NCBI GenBank assembly: GCA_041394245.1
Contig: JAWKIR010000002.1
Span: 124,001 to 188,000, forward strand
Reading direction: 5' to 3'
From: Acidimicrobiales bacterium
GTDB lineage: Bacteria > Actinomycetota > Acidimicrobiia > Acidimicrobiales > Aldehydirespiratoraceae
Length of the DNA stretch: 64,000 bases
Below the pieces are notes generated by a model. That model saw only the letters and a program-made list of their open reading frames with translations, was not told where the DNA came from and ran no database searches. Position numbers and translations under genes: made by a program. Position 1 is the first letter of the stretch. Each line of letters begins with the position of its first letter. Shown piece after piece: positions 38,891 to 48,336 of this stretch.

Positions 38891-39901
38891 GTGCCTCCGG
38901 TTGACCCCTGCGTTGTCGTCGTCGCCACTGCGAACGACGTGCGGATGAGGTCCGAGACGGCCACCCCGCTGCACCCGCTGTGCGGCCGTCCGCTCGTGGG
39001 GCACGTGCTCGCCGCGGTGGGTGCGCTCGCCCCGCGCCGGCTCGCCGTCGTCATCGGCCCCGACGACGACGATCTCGCGAAGGAGCTCGAGGCGACCACC
39101 GCCGACGTCACCCGGGTGCCGGCCAACGTGCGTCACGATCCGTGCGCTGCGGTGCTCACTGCGCTCGGCGCCTGGGCCGGCGACGATCTCGACGTGGACC
39201 TCGATCCCGACGACGACGACGTGCTGCTGATCCCGGCCGCGGTGCCGCTCATCGACGGACAGACGCTGCGAGCGTTCCATCGGGCGCATCGGGCGAGCGA
39301 CGCGGCGGCGACGGTGCTGATCGGCCCGACCGACGAAGGCGACCCGGCCCCCGATTCGGCGGTGTGGTTCGTCCGTCGCTCCTTCCTCTCGCCGGCGCTG
39401 CGCCGGGCCGAGGTTCCCGAGATCTCCGCCATCGGTGACGTGTTGCGGCAGACGGGCCACCGTGTCTCGACCCACGTCACCTCCGACGACATCGGCCATC
39501 ACGTGATCACCGACCGCGCCGGGCTGGCCGAGGCGGAGGCCCTGCTGCGGGAGCGGATCAACGCCCGATGGCTCCGTCGGGGTGTCACGATGCACGACCC
39601 GACGACGACCTATGTCGACATCGACGTGCAGCTCGAGGCCGACGTCACCCTTCATCCCGGTGTCATGTTGCGCGGGGCGACGACGGTCGGGCGAGGGACC
39701 GAGGTCGGGCCCGGTTGCCACCTGGCCGACAGTCGCATCGGTGCCAACTGTCGGCTCGAACAGACCTCGGCCGAGCTGGCGACGGTCGGTGACCATGCCC
39801 GAGTCGGTCCGTTCGCCGTGCTCGCCCAGGGCTCGGAGGTGGCGGCCGCGACCGTCACAGGCCCGTTCTACACTGCGGGTCCGGACGCTCGCCGACCTTG
39901 A
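38891..39901 (+). CDS. Truncated, catalytically degenerate GlmU-like protein
   Basis: 336 residues, against about 450-490 for GlmU. The fold is that of the N-terminal uridyltransferase plus the first turns of the left-handed beta-helix (INARWLRRGVTMHDPTTTYV, then GATTVGRGTEVGPGCHLADS). The glycine-rich loop LAAGxGTRM is replaced by VATANDVRM, the PK pair by AT, and the metal Asp (GDVPLI) by Ala (AAVPLI). The chain ends where the acetyltransferase active site should begin. Both activities are therefore probably lost. It sits exactly where glmU normally precedes prs. A structural or regulatory role is possible; another GlmU is expected elsewhere. Confidence 0.8.
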   Translation: MPPVDPCVVVVATANDVRMRSETATPLHPLCGRPLVGHVLAAVGALAPRRLAVVIGPDDDDLAKELEATTADVTRVPANVRHDPCAAVLTALGAWAGDDLDVDLDPDDDDVLLIPAAVPLIDGQTLRAFHRAHRASDAAATVLIGPTDEGDPAPDSAVWFVRRSFLSPALRRAEVPEISAIGDVLRQTGHRVSTHVTSDDIGHHVITDRAGLAEAEALLRERINARWLRRGVTMHDPTTTYVDIDVQLEADVTLHPGVMLRGATTVGRGTEVGPGCHLADSRIGANCRLEQTSAELATVGDHARVGPFAVLAQGSEVAAATVTGPFYTAGPDARRP

Positions 39902-39911
39902 CTGGACTCCG

Positions 39912-40895
39912 ATGCAATTGATCAACCACAAGAAGCTCCATGTCGTCGCCGGGCGGGCCACACAGTCCCTCGCCACCGACATCTGTCATGAGCTCGGCGT
40001 GCCCCTCGGCGCCGCCAACATCTCCGAGTTCGCCAATGGCGAGCTGCACGTGAAGTACGGCGAGTCGATCCGCGGATCCGACGTGTTCATCGTGCAGACC
40101 CACACGGCGTGGGAGGGGGGATCGATCAACGATGCCCTCATGGAGCACATGATCATGGTCGATGCGGCGAAGCGGGCCTCGGCCAAGCGGATCACCGTGG
40201 TCGCTCCCTTCTACGGCTACAGCCGCCAGGACCGGAAGGCCTCGGGTCGCGAGCCGATCACCGCGCGCCTCGTCGCCGACATGTTCAGCGTCGCGGGCGC
40301 CGATCGACTCATGTCGGTCGATCTTCACAGCGGCCAGATCCAGGGCTTCTTCGACGGGCCCGTCGACCATCTGGTCGCCATGCCGGTACTCGTCGACTAT
40401 CTGTCCGACATGGGCGACGACGATCTCGTCATCGTGTCGCCCGATGCCGGCCGGATGAAGGTCGCCGAGCGCTACACCAACCTGCTCAATGCCGACCTCG
40501 CCTACGTCCACAAGCGGCGGTCCCACACCGAACTCAACTCGGTCGAGGCCAAGGAGATCATCGGCCATGTCGCCGGTCGCACCTGTGTGTTGATCGACGA
40601 CATGATCGACACCGGCGGCACCATCTGTGCCGCCGCCGACCTCCTGGCCGAGAACGGCGCCGGCAAGGTGATCGTGGCGACGACCCACGGGGTGTTCTCC
40701 GGGCCGGCCATCGATCGTCTCAAGAACGCGGCGATCGAGAAGGTGCTGGTCACCGACACCCTGCCCCTGCCACCCGAGAAGCAGATCGACAAGATGGAGG
40801 TGCTGAGCGTGGCCCCGATCATCGCCCGCGCCATCTCCGCAGTGTTCGAGGACACCTCGGTCAGCGAGATCTTCGGCGGCAACCATCTCGCGTGA
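39912..40895 (+). CDS. prs: Ribose-phosphate pyrophosphokinase (PRPP synthase)
   Basis: Makes PRPP from ribose-5-phosphate and ATP, the precursor for purines, pyrimidines, His, Trp and the salvage enzyme Upp. The 327 residues include ANGELHVKYGESIRGSDVFI, YGYSRQDRK, the metal site VDLHSGQIQGFF and the PRPP loop VLIDDMIDTGGT. The ATG at 39912 begins the conserved fold; the longer frame overlaps the glmU-like gene. The gap to that gene is 10 bases, so they are co-transcribed. Confidence 0.97.
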   Translation: MQLINHKKLHVVAGRATQSLATDICHELGVPLGAANISEFANGELHVKYGESIRGSDVFIVQTHTAWEGGSINDALMEHMIMVDAAKRASAKRITVVAPFYGYSRQDRKASGREPITARLVADMFSVAGADRLMSVDLHSGQIQGFFDGPVDHLVAMPVLVDYLSDMGDDDLVIVSPDAGRMKVAERYTNLLNADLAYVHKRRSHTELNSVEAKEIIGHVAGRTCVLIDDMIDTGGTICAAADLLAENGAGKVIVATTHGVFSGPAIDRLKNAAIEKVLVTDTLPLPPEKQIDKMEVLSVAPIIARAISAVFEDTSVSEIFGGNHLA

Positions 40896-40924
40896 GTGCC
40901 TGTGGCGATCGGCGGCGCCACCGA

Positions 40925-40930
40925 TAGTCT
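40925..40930 (+). promoter_or_regulatory. -10 box TAGTCT for rplY
   Basis: It would start transcription near 40937 and leave a leader of about 68 bases with the AGGAG site used by rplY. This is an ordinary led promoter, unlike most here. Confidence 0.45.
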
Positions 40931-41004
40931 GATCCGTCGGTCCGTCGTGGGCCGCCACGTTCGCGGGCAACGGGTCGCCGTGCCCATCTCAGGAGCCAGA
41001 AACA

Positions 41005-41682
41005 ATGTCAGATCAGCTGCTGCTCACCGCCGAGACCGGCCGTGAAGAGGGCACTCGCTCCTCCCGCCGACTCCGTCGTGAAGGCCGTGTCCCGGCCGTC
41101 GTCTACGGCCTCGATGCCGATCCCGTGACCGTGTCGGTCGCCTGGCCCGACCTTCGTGCGGTGCTCACCACCGATGCCGGTACCAACGCCGTGATCACCC
41201 TCGAGATCGACGGCGCCCAGCAGCTCTCGATCGTGCGCGACATCCAGCGTCACCCGGTGCGCCGCGATGTGATCCATGTCGATTTCCTCCGGGTCACGGC
41301 CGATCAGCAGATCGAGGCCGAGGTCCCGATCGTGCTCGTCGGCGAGGCGCTCGAGGTGACCAGGGCCAACGGCATGGTCGACCAGACCCTCTACCACCTC
41401 ACCGTGTCGGCCAAGCCGGCCGAGGTGCCCGACGAGATCGAGGTCGACATCTCCGAGATGACCCTGGGCGACTCGATCCAGGTCGGCCAGCTCACCCTGC
41501 CGCCCGGCGTCACCACCCTCGTCGACGACGACACTTCGGTTGCGAATTCGGTCGTCACCCGCTCGACCATGGAGGCCATGGCTGCGGAGGAAGCTGCCGA
41601 CGCAGCGTCGGATGACGCCGAAGCCGACGGTGGCGGCGACTCCGGTTCCGACGACGCCGACGGCGACGACGGCGACGACTGA
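41005..41682 (+). CDS. rplY: Ribosomal protein bL25 (CTC/TL5 long form)
   Basis: 5S-rRNA-binding large-subunit protein, 225 residues. The N-terminal L25 domain contains RREGRVPAVVYGLDADPVTV and IQRHPVRRDVIHVDFLRV. The C-terminal TL5/CTC domain has AKPAEVPDEIEVDISEMTLG. A 30-residue acidic Asp/Gly/Glu/Ala tail follows, common in actinobacteria. AGGAG lies 11 bases upstream of the ATG. It is followed 20 bases later by pth, the conserved rplY-pth pair. Confidence 0.96.
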   Translation: MSDQLLLTAETGREEGTRSSRRLRREGRVPAVVYGLDADPVTVSVAWPDLRAVLTTDAGTNAVITLEIDGAQQLSIVRDIQRHPVRRDVIHVDFLRVTADQQIEAEVPIVLVGEALEVTRANGMVDQTLYHLTVSAKPAEVPDEIEVDISEMTLGDSIQVGQLTLPPGVTTLVDDDTSVANSVVTRSTMEAMAAEEAADAASDDAEADGGGDSGSDDADGDDGDD

Positions 41683-41702
41683 GGGCCGATCGGCGACCGC
41701 TG

Positions 41703-42317
41703 ATGGTCGGCCGTCGTACCATCACCCGGCGGGGAACGCCGGCTGATCTGCTCGTGGTCGGACTCGGCAATCCCGGCGACGACTATGCCCAGACGCGCCA
41801 CAACGCGGGCGTCTGGGTGATCGACGAACTGGTGCGTCGCCACGCCGGCAAGCTGACCCGGTCCCGGCGAGAGCACGCCGACTCCGACGAACTCCATGTC
41901 GGGGGGAAACGTCTCGCGGTAGCCGTGCCGACGACCTTCATGAACGAGTCGGGGCGGGCGGTCCTGCCGTTGGTGCGTCGGTTCGGCATCGACGACCTCT
42001 CGCGCCTCGTCATCGTGCACGACGAGCTCGACCTCCCCGTCGGTCGCCTCAAGGTGAAGTTCGGCGGCGGACTGGCCGGCAACAACGGTCTCAAGAGCGT
42101 GCGGGCCCACCTCCGTTCCGACGAGTTCACCCGGATCCGCATCGGCGTCGGCAAGCCTGCGCCCGGCACGATGAAGGGTGCCGACTACGTGCTGCGCCGC
42201 CCCGCCCGGAGCGAGCGTCCCGAGCTCGACCGGATCGTGGGTGTGGCCGCCGACGCCGTCGAGCACCTTCTCGACGGTGACCTCGACGCCACGATGAACC
42301 GATTCAACGCCGGCTGA
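41703..42317 (+). CDS. pth: Peptidyl-tRNA hydrolase
   Basis: Frees tRNA from dropped-off peptidyl-tRNA, 204 residues. Active-site residues are all in place: N23 in GLGNPG, catalytic H33 in TRHNAG, N81 in FMNESG, D107 in HDELDLP and N128 in GNNGLKS. The ATG at 41703 gives about 17 extra residues before the conserved strand LLVVGLGNPG; a GTG inside that strand (VVGL) is a possible shorter start. It is 2 bases from mfd. Confidence 0.95.
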   Translation: MVGRRTITRRGTPADLLVVGLGNPGDDYAQTRHNAGVWVIDELVRRHAGKLTRSRREHADSDELHVGGKRLAVAVPTTFMNESGRAVLPLVRRFGIDDLSRLVIVHDELDLPVGRLKVKFGGGLAGNNGLKSVRAHLRSDEFTRIRIGVGKPAPGTMKGADYVLRRPARSERPELDRIVGVAADAVEHLLDGDLDATMNRFNAG

Positions 42318-42319
42318 CC

Positions 42320-45300
42320 GTGTCGCACCCGCAACCCGCGACCGATCTGCGTTCGCTGCTGCCCCTGCTGGCGACCGAACCCGCGCTCGATTCCGTTCTC
42401 GGTCGCCGCGACGCGGTCATCGCGGTCCCCGATGCGGCGAGGGCCTTCGTCATCGCCGGCATCGTCCAGGCGACCGAACGACGTCCGATCCTCGTGGCCA
42501 CCGCAACCCAGAACGAGGCCGAGCGGCTGGCTGCCGACATCGCCGCGGTGCTCGGCGACGATGAGGTCGCCCTCTTCCCGGCCTGGGAGACCCTGCCGTT
42601 CGAGCGGGTGAGCCCGGCGGTGGAGACGATGGGAACCCGGCTGCGCACGCTGCACCGGATGCGCGACCCGGCGACGGCGCCGGCCGTCGTCGTCGCCCCT
42701 GCGAGGGCGCTGGTGCAGCGACTCGATCCCGACGCCGCCGTCGATCCGATCGTCGTCGGCAGTGGCGACGTCGTGGATCCGGTCGCGCTGGTCGAGGAAC
42801 TGGTCGGGCAGGGATACCGGCGCGAGCATCAGGTTGAACACCGCGGCGAGCTCGCCGTGCGCGGGTCGATCGTCGACATCTTCCCCAGCACGGCCGAGGC
42901 GCCGGTCCGGATCGACCTGTGGGGCGACGAGGTCGACCGCCTGACCGAGTTCTCGGTCGGCGACCAGCGGGCCACCGTCGCCGTCGCCGAGGTCGAGATC
43001 TACCCCTGCCGTGAGCTGCGGCCCGGCGAGCACGCCCGGGCGCGTGCCGCGGCCCTCGTGGCGGAGGAGCCGTGGGGCCGCGAGCAGTGGGACCGCATCG
43101 TCGACGGCCAACTCTTCGACGGTATGGAGTCGTGGTTGCCCTGGCTCGTCGACGAGGACCTCGTGCTTCCCGACCTGGTGCCGGCCGACGGGCTCGTCAT
43201 CCTCGTCGAGCCGCGGCGCATCCGCGATCGAGCCGCCGACATCGGCGCGGAAGAACACGATCTCGCCGGATCGCTCGCGAAGACCTGGGACGTCGACGCC
43301 GACGACGTGCATCGACTGCACCTGCCGTTCGACCGGCTGCTGGCGAAGGCCGATGCGCCGTCGTGGTCGATGCTCCCGGTCGCCGACGGACCGAACACCG
43401 CGTCGGTCGCCGCCTCCGGATGGGAACCCGTCGTCGGCGACATGACCCCGACCGTCGGCCAGATCCAGGGTCTGCTCGCGAAGGGCTATCGCGTCGTCGT
43501 CGCAGCCGACGGCGCCGCCAGCGCCGACCGATTGTCGGATCTGCTGTCCGAACACGGCGTCGAACTCGCTCCGGCGTCCGCCGACACCGATCTCACCGAT
43601 CCGCGCGGACATCTCGTCGCCGTCGCGCTCGAACGTGGTGCCGTGATGCCCGACCTTCGCCTCGCGGTGTTGGCCGAGACCGACCTCACCGGTCGGCGCC
43701 GCACCCACCGGCGGGCGAAGGCTCGAAAGCGCGATGCGCAGAAGTTCTTCGACGACCTCCGCGAGGGGTCCTATGTCGTGCATCAGCAGCACGGTGTCGC
43801 CCGCTTCGGCGGCATGGTGACCCGAGCGATCAACGGCAACGACCGCGACTATCTCCTGCTCGAGTATCGCGGCAGCGACAAGCTCTACCTGCCGTCGGAC
43901 CAGATCGAATCCATCCGTCTCTACAGCGGTGGCGAGACACCGACGCTGTCGAAGATGGGCGGGGCCGACTGGCACACCGCCAAGGCCAAGGTTCGTTCCG
44001 CCGTCCAGGAGATCGCCCAGGAACTCGTGGTGCTCTACCAGACCCGGGTGCATGCCGAGGGCCACGCGTTCGCGCCCGACACCCCGTGGCAGCGCGAACT
44101 GGAGGACGCGTTCCCGTTCCAGGAGACGCCGGACCAGCTCCACGCGATCATCGACGTGAAGAGCGACATGGAGCGGGCCTCGCCGATGGATCGCCTCGTG
44201 GTGGGCGATGTGGGCTTCGGCAAGACCGAGGTGGCGCTGCGGGCCGCGTTCAAGGCGATCCAGGACGGCAAGCAGGTGGCCGTGCTCGTTCCGACGACAC
44301 TGCTGGCCCAGCAGCATCACGCCACGTTCCGCGAGCGCTATGCGCCCTACCCTGTTCGGGTCGAGGTGCTGAGCCGGTTCCTGACGAACGCCCAGGCCAA
44401 GGCGGTTGTCGACGGGGTGAGGTCGGGCGACGTCGACCTCGTCGTCGGGACCCACCGCCTGCTGTCGCGCGACATCGAGTTCAAGAACCTCGGGCTCCTC
44501 GTCGTCGACGAGGAGCAGCGCTTCGGTGTCTCCCACAAGGAGCAGATCAAGTCGTTGCGCACCGACGTCGACGTGTTGACCCTCACGGCCACGCCGATCC
44601 CCCGGACGATGGAGATGAGCCTGACCGGCATCCGCGACATGTCGGTCCTCAACACCGCGCCGGCCGACCGTCAGCCCATCCTCACCTATGTCGGCGAGTA
44701 CGAGGAGCGGGCGGTGGCCGAGGCCATCCGGCGCGAGTTGTTGCGTGAAGGCCAGATGTTCTTCGTGCACAACCGGGTGCGCGACATCGAACACGTCGCT
44801 GACCGTCTTCGCGGGCTGGTCCCGGAGGCGAGGGTCGCGGTCGCACACGGCCAGATGGACGAGGGCACCCTCGAGCGGGTGGTGGTCGATTTCTGGGAGG
44901 GCAAGTTCGACGTCCTCGTGTGCACGACGATCATCGAGTCGGGCATCGACATGCCGTCGGTCAACACCCTCGTGGTCGATCGGGCCGATCTGCTCGGCCT
45001 CGGTCAGCTCCACCAGTTGCGGGGTCGTGTGGGCCGGGCCGGCCACCGGGCCTACGCCTACCTCTTCCATCCCGACGACGTGGTGCTGAGCGAGGAGGCC
45101 TACGAGCGGCTCAAGACCATCGGGGAGGCGACCGAGCTCGGATCGGGCTTTCGTATCGCGATGCGCGATCTCGAGATCCGCGGTGCCGGCAACCTGCTCG
45201 GTACCGGCCAGTCCGGCCACATCGCCGCCGTCGGCTACGACCTCTACTGCCAGATGGTGACCGAGGCGGTGGCCGAACTCAAGGGCGAGAAGATCCCCGA

Positions 45301-45814
45301 GCCGCTCGACATCGCGATCGAGGTGCCCGGCGACGCACACCTCCCCGCCGACTACGTGACGAAGGAAGCCACCCGGCTGGAGGCCTATCGTCGCCTCGCG
45401 AACGTCGAGACCGAACAGGCCCTCGACGACGTGCGGGCCGAGTGGGCGGACCGTTTCGGCCCCATTCCTCCACCGGCCGAGGCGTTGCTCAAGGTGGGCC
45501 GTCTGCGCGTCGAGTGTGTGCGCAGCGGGGTCCGGGAGATCACGGTCACCAAGGGTCCCGGGTTCGGTGGCCCCGACCACGTCGCCCGGGTGTCGCCCGT
45601 GGTCCTGCCCGAGAGCCGCCAGGTGCGGCTGCAGCGGCTGTACTCGGGCAAGGGGTCCGGCAACCAGGCGATCTACAAGGAGGGCATCGGTGAGATCCAG
45701 CTGCCGCTCCAGAAGAAGAACGGCCCGGTCGTCGACCAACTCGTCGAGATCCTCGCCGACCTGCTTCCCGATCTCGCTCCCGACACGGGGCCGGATAGCC
45801 TTCACGATTCGTGA
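42320..45814 (+). CDS. mfd: Transcription-repair coupling factor
   Basis: Removes RNA polymerase stalled at DNA lesions and recruits UvrA. The 1164 residues contain the N-terminal UvrB-like region (ALFPAWETLPFE), the RNA-polymerase-interacting CarD-like domain (GSYVVHQQHGVARFGG), the helicase core with Walker A GDVGFGKTE (629-637) and DEEQ box (730-733), the LTATPIPRTMEMSLTGIRDM segment, and the C-terminal TRCF domain. The GTG start is 2 bases after pth. The 3' end overlaps the foldase gene by 4 bases and contains that gene's -10 box. Confidence 0.97.
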   Translation: MSHPQPATDLRSLLPLLATEPALDSVLGRRDAVIAVPDAARAFVIAGIVQATERRPILVATATQNEAERLAADIAAVLGDDEVALFPAWETLPFERVSPAVETMGTRLRTLHRMRDPATAPAVVVAPARALVQRLDPDAAVDPIVVGSGDVVDPVALVEELVGQGYRREHQVEHRGELAVRGSIVDIFPSTAEAPVRIDLWGDEVDRLTEFSVGDQRATVAVAEVEIYPCRELRPGEHARARAAALVAEEPWGREQWDRIVDGQLFDGMESWLPWLVDEDLVLPDLVPADGLVILVEPRRIRDRAADIGAEEHDLAGSLAKTWDVDADDVHRLHLPFDRLLAKADAPSWSMLPVADGPNTASVAASGWEPVVGDMTPTVGQIQGLLAKGYRVVVAADGAASADRLSDLLSEHGVELAPASADTDLTDPRGHLVAVALERGAVMPDLRLAVLAETDLTGRRRTHRRAKARKRDAQKFFDDLREGSYVVHQQHGVARFGGMVTRAINGNDRDYLLLEYRGSDKLYLPSDQIESIRLYSGGETPTLSKMGGADWHTAKAKVRSAVQEIAQELVVLYQTRVHAEGHAFAPDTPWQRELEDAFPFQETPDQLHAIIDVKSDMERASPMDRLVVGDVGFGKTEVALRAAFKAIQDGKQVAVLVPTTLLAQQHHATFRERYAPYPVRVEVLSRFLTNAQAKAVVDGVRSGDVDLVVGTHRLLSRDIEFKNLGLLVVDEEQRFGVSHKEQIKSLRTDVDVLTLTATPIPRTMEMSLTGIRDMSVLNTAPADRQPILTYVGEYEERAVAEAIRRELLREGQMFFVHNRVRDIEHVADRLRGLVPEARVAVAHGQMDEGTLERVVVDFWEGKFDVLVCTTIIESGIDMPSVNTLVVDRADLLGLGQLHQLRGRVGRAGHRAYAYLFHPDDVVLSEEAYERLKTIGEATELGSGFRIAMRDLEIRGAGNLLGTGQSGHIAAVGYDLYCQMVTEAVAELKGEKIPEPLDIAIEVPGDAHLPADYVTKEATRLEAYRRLANVETEQALDDVRAEWADRFGPIPPPAEALLKVGRLRVECVRSGVREITVTKGPGFGGPDHVARVSPVVLPESRQVRLQRLYSGKGSGNQAIYKEGIGEIQLPLQKKNGPVVDQLVEILADLLPDLAPDTGPDSLHDS
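45796..45801 (+). promoter_or_regulatory. -10 hexamer TAGCCT inside the 3' end of mfd
   Basis: It ends 9 bases before the GTG at 45811. It could start a leaderless message for the foldase-mazG pair inside the operon. Confidence 0.45.
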
Positions 45815-46758
45815 GCCTCATTCGATCCCGCCTCCGCCTTCTCCTCGCATTCGTTGCGCTGATCCTCCTCGCTTCGGCCTGTGGCAGTGACCCCGACGTC
45901 GCCTCGGTCGACGGCGGCGGCACGCTCACGCAGGACGATGTCGAGTCGCTGGTCGACGAGGTCTCGACCGACGGTGACGCGGCGACCGTCGGCGATCAGA
46001 CGCTCACGGGTGCCGACGCCGCAGTGCTCGCCGACATGCCCGGTGTGGGTGTGATCGACCGGGCTGCTGCCGCGGGCGCCATCACCGAGTGGGTGCGCAA
46101 CGAGTTGTGGTACAGCTCGCTGGCCGAGGCCGGGTTCACCGACATCCAGCCGTATCTCGACGAGGCCCATCGCCAGTTCGAGGAGTTCGTGGCGACAACG
46201 CCCGACGCCGATGTGCCGCCGATCGATTCCGCCGCCGGTCAGGAGCTGATCCGTTCCGTGGCGTTGGGCCCGGCGATCAGCGCCTACCTGCTCGATTTCG
46301 TCGGCGTGGAGATCGAATGGCCGGTCCAGCTCTGCTCGAGTCACATCCTCCTCGACACCGAGGAGGAGGCACTCGCGGCGATCGCCCGTCTCGACGCCGG
46401 TGAGAACTTCGCCGATCTCGCGGTCGAACTCTCGACCGGACCGACCGGTCCGAGCGGTGGCGATCTCGGGTGTGTCGACCCCGCGAGCTTCGTTCCCGAG
46501 TTCGTGGAAGGTGCTGCCGCCCTCGGTGGTCCAGGCGTGACCCCGCCGGTCCAGAGCGAGTTCGGCTGGCACGTGATCGAGGTGCGCTCGTTCGACGCGA
46601 CGCCCTCCGACGACCCGGCTGCCATCCAGGACGCGGTGCTGAGCACGCCCGAGTTCCAGGCCTTCCAGAGCGAGGTCGTCTTTCGTGAAGTGACGATCGA
46701 CCCCCGCTACGGCGTGTGGGACCAGCTCTCGGCGTCGGTCATCCCGGCCGACGGCTGA
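45811..46758 (+). CDS. Parvulin-type peptidyl-prolyl isomerase lipoprotein (SurA/PrsA-like)
   Basis: 315-residue extracytoplasmic foldase. The signal peptide ends with lipobox ASAC (C24). The middle is helical, like a SurA N-domain. The PPIase core appears as CSSHILLDTEEEALAAIARL, then ENFADLAVELSTGPTGPSGG and SEFGWHVIEVRSF, matching the PpiC/rotamase pattern (shhIL...eeA...i, GwHvi). It probably helps secreted proteins fold at the outer face of the membrane. It overlaps mfd by 4 bases and lies 5 bases before mazG. Confidence 0.87.
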   Translation: MSLIRSRLRLLLAFVALILLASACGSDPDVASVDGGGTLTQDDVESLVDEVSTDGDAATVGDQTLTGADAAVLADMPGVGVIDRAAAAGAITEWVRNELWYSSLAEAGFTDIQPYLDEAHRQFEEFVATTPDADVPPIDSAAGQELIRSVALGPAISAYLLDFVGVEIEWPVQLCSSHILLDTEEEALAAIARLDAGENFADLAVELSTGPTGPSGGDLGCVDPASFVPEFVEGAAALGGPGVTPPVQSEFGWHVIEVRSFDATPSDDPAAIQDAVLSTPEFQAFQSEVVFREVTIDPRYGVWDQLSASVIPADG

Positions 46759-46763
46759 GCGGC

Positions 46764-48215
46764 GTGGGCACCATCACGATCGTCGGGCTCGGCCCGGCGG
46801 ACGCGACGCTGCTCACCCCTGCGACCACCGACGCCCTGCGACGTCACGAACGCCGCTTCCTGCGCACCGCGGTGCACCCGGCCGCCGACGCGGTCGACGA
46901 CGCCGTCACCTTCGACGAGGTCTACGAGCAGGCCGACGACTTCGCCACGGTCTACGAGACCATCGCCGAGCGCCTCGTCGCCGAGGCGGCCGCCGGCGAC
47001 CTGGTCTACGCCGTACCCGGTTCGCCGCTCGTGCTCGAACGAAGCGTCGAGCTGCTCCGAGCGGCCGAGGCCGAGGGGCGGGTCGTGCTCGACATCCTTG
47101 CCGCGATGTCGTTCCTCGATGTGGCGTGGGCACGACTGAAGGTCGACCCGGTCGAGTCGAGCGTCCGTCTGATCGACGGGCACGTGTTCGCATCGGCCGC
47201 GGCCGGACAGACCGGGCCGCTGCTGGTTGCGCACTGTCACTCGGCGCAGGTCCTGTCCGACATCAAGCTCTCGCTCGACGACGGTCCGACGGTCACCGTG
47301 CTGCAACGCCTCGGTCTCCCCGACGAGCGGATCTTCGACGTGCCGTGGCACGAACTCGATCGCGACGTCGAGGCCGACCACCTCACGTCGCTCTGGATTC
47401 CCGAGCTCGCCGCGCCGGTCGGCGCCGCGTTCGTGCGGTTCGAGGAGCTGGTGCGGGTGCTGCGCGACGAGTGCCCGTGGGACCGCGAGCAGACCCACGC
47501 GTCGCTGCGGCAGCACCTCCTCGAGGAGGCCCACGAGACGCTCGAGGCGATCGATGCCCGGGCCGGTCTGGCCGACGACGAGATCGACCCCGATCTCGAC
47601 GAGCACCTCGCCGAGGAGCTCGGCGACCTTCTCTACCAGGTCTTCTTCCATGCCCGGCTGGCAGAGGAGCGCGGCTCGTTCACGGTCGCCGACGTGGCCC
47701 GCGAGGTGCACGACAAGCTCGTCGTTCGTCATCCCCACGTGTTCGGCCGGGCCGACGGCACCATGGTCGATGCCGACGACGCCGAGACGGTGCTCGGCAA
47801 CTGGGAGGCGATCAAGCGGGACGAGAAGGGGAGGGAGTCGGCGATGGACGGCATCCCGCCCGCGCTCCCGGCCCTGCTGCTCGCGCTCAAGGTGCAAAAG
47901 CGTGCGGCCTCGACGGGCTTCGACTGGGAAGGCGGCCCCGAGGTCGCCTTCGCCGATGTCGAGGCGGAGCTCGCCGAGGTCCGCGACGACCCGTCGGAGC
48001 ACGAGGTGGGCGACCTGTTGTTCGCCGCGGTGCAGGTGGCGCGCCGCCTCGACCTCGATCCCGAGTCGGCGCTGCGCGGCGCGGCGCGGCGCTTTCAGCT
48101 GCGCTTCCGCGAGGTCGAGCGACTTGCGTCGGCCGAGGGCGTCGATCTCGCGACGGCGGGGGAAGATCGCCTGGGGGCCTTGTGGAACGTGGCCAAGCAG
48201 CGCGAGACTGCCTGA
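46764..48215 (+). CDS. mazG: MazG nucleotide pyrophosphohydrolase with N-terminal methylase-like domain (YabN type)
   Basis: 483-residue fusion. Residues 1 to about 215 resemble the SAM-dependent tetrapyrrole-methylase fold (TITIVGLGPADATLLTPATT, VVYAVPGSP-like VYAVPGSPLVLERS). MazG domain 1 follows (about 225-335): LRDECPWDREQTHASLRQHL, LEEAHETLEAID and EELGDLLYQVFFHARLAEE with the metal-binding E-x-x-E/E-x-x-D set. A second, shorter MazG repeat lies near 400 (EHEVGDLLFAAVQVARRL). It hydrolyses non-canonical NTPs to NMPs. The GTG is the first sensible start after the foldase stop. Confidence 0.93.
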   Translation: MGTITIVGLGPADATLLTPATTDALRRHERRFLRTAVHPAADAVDDAVTFDEVYEQADDFATVYETIAERLVAEAAAGDLVYAVPGSPLVLERSVELLRAAEAEGRVVLDILAAMSFLDVAWARLKVDPVESSVRLIDGHVFASAAAGQTGPLLVAHCHSAQVLSDIKLSLDDGPTVTVLQRLGLPDERIFDVPWHELDRDVEADHLTSLWIPELAAPVGAAFVRFEELVRVLRDECPWDREQTHASLRQHLLEEAHETLEAIDARAGLADDEIDPDLDEHLAEELGDLLYQVFFHARLAEERGSFTVADVAREVHDKLVVRHPHVFGRADGTMVDADDAETVLGNWEAIKRDEKGRESAMDGIPPALPALLLALKVQKRAASTGFDWEGGPEVAFADVEAELAEVRDDPSEHEVGDLLFAAVQVARRLDLDPESALRGAARRFQLRFREVERLASAEGVDLATAGEDRLGALWNVAKQRETA

Positions 48216-48296
48216 CGTTCCACCGGCGGCCGGAGAACTGCACCCCCGGCTGTCGCGCGGATCGCGCGAATACCTCACGCTGCGCGCGATGGCCGG

Positions 48297-48302
48297 TAAC
48301 AT
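48297..48302 (+). promoter_or_regulatory. -10 box TAACAT for eno
   Basis: It predicts a transcript start near 48309 and a leader of about 28 bases with the GAGGAA ribosome binding site. Confidence 0.4.
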
Positions 48303-48336
48303 CCGTCCCACTTCACCCGCACATGAGGAAGTTCCA

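Noticed and set aside
42185..45805. 1206-codon minus-strand open frame
   Set aside because: Antisense of mfd, which carries all the helicase motifs. No family motif on the minus strand.
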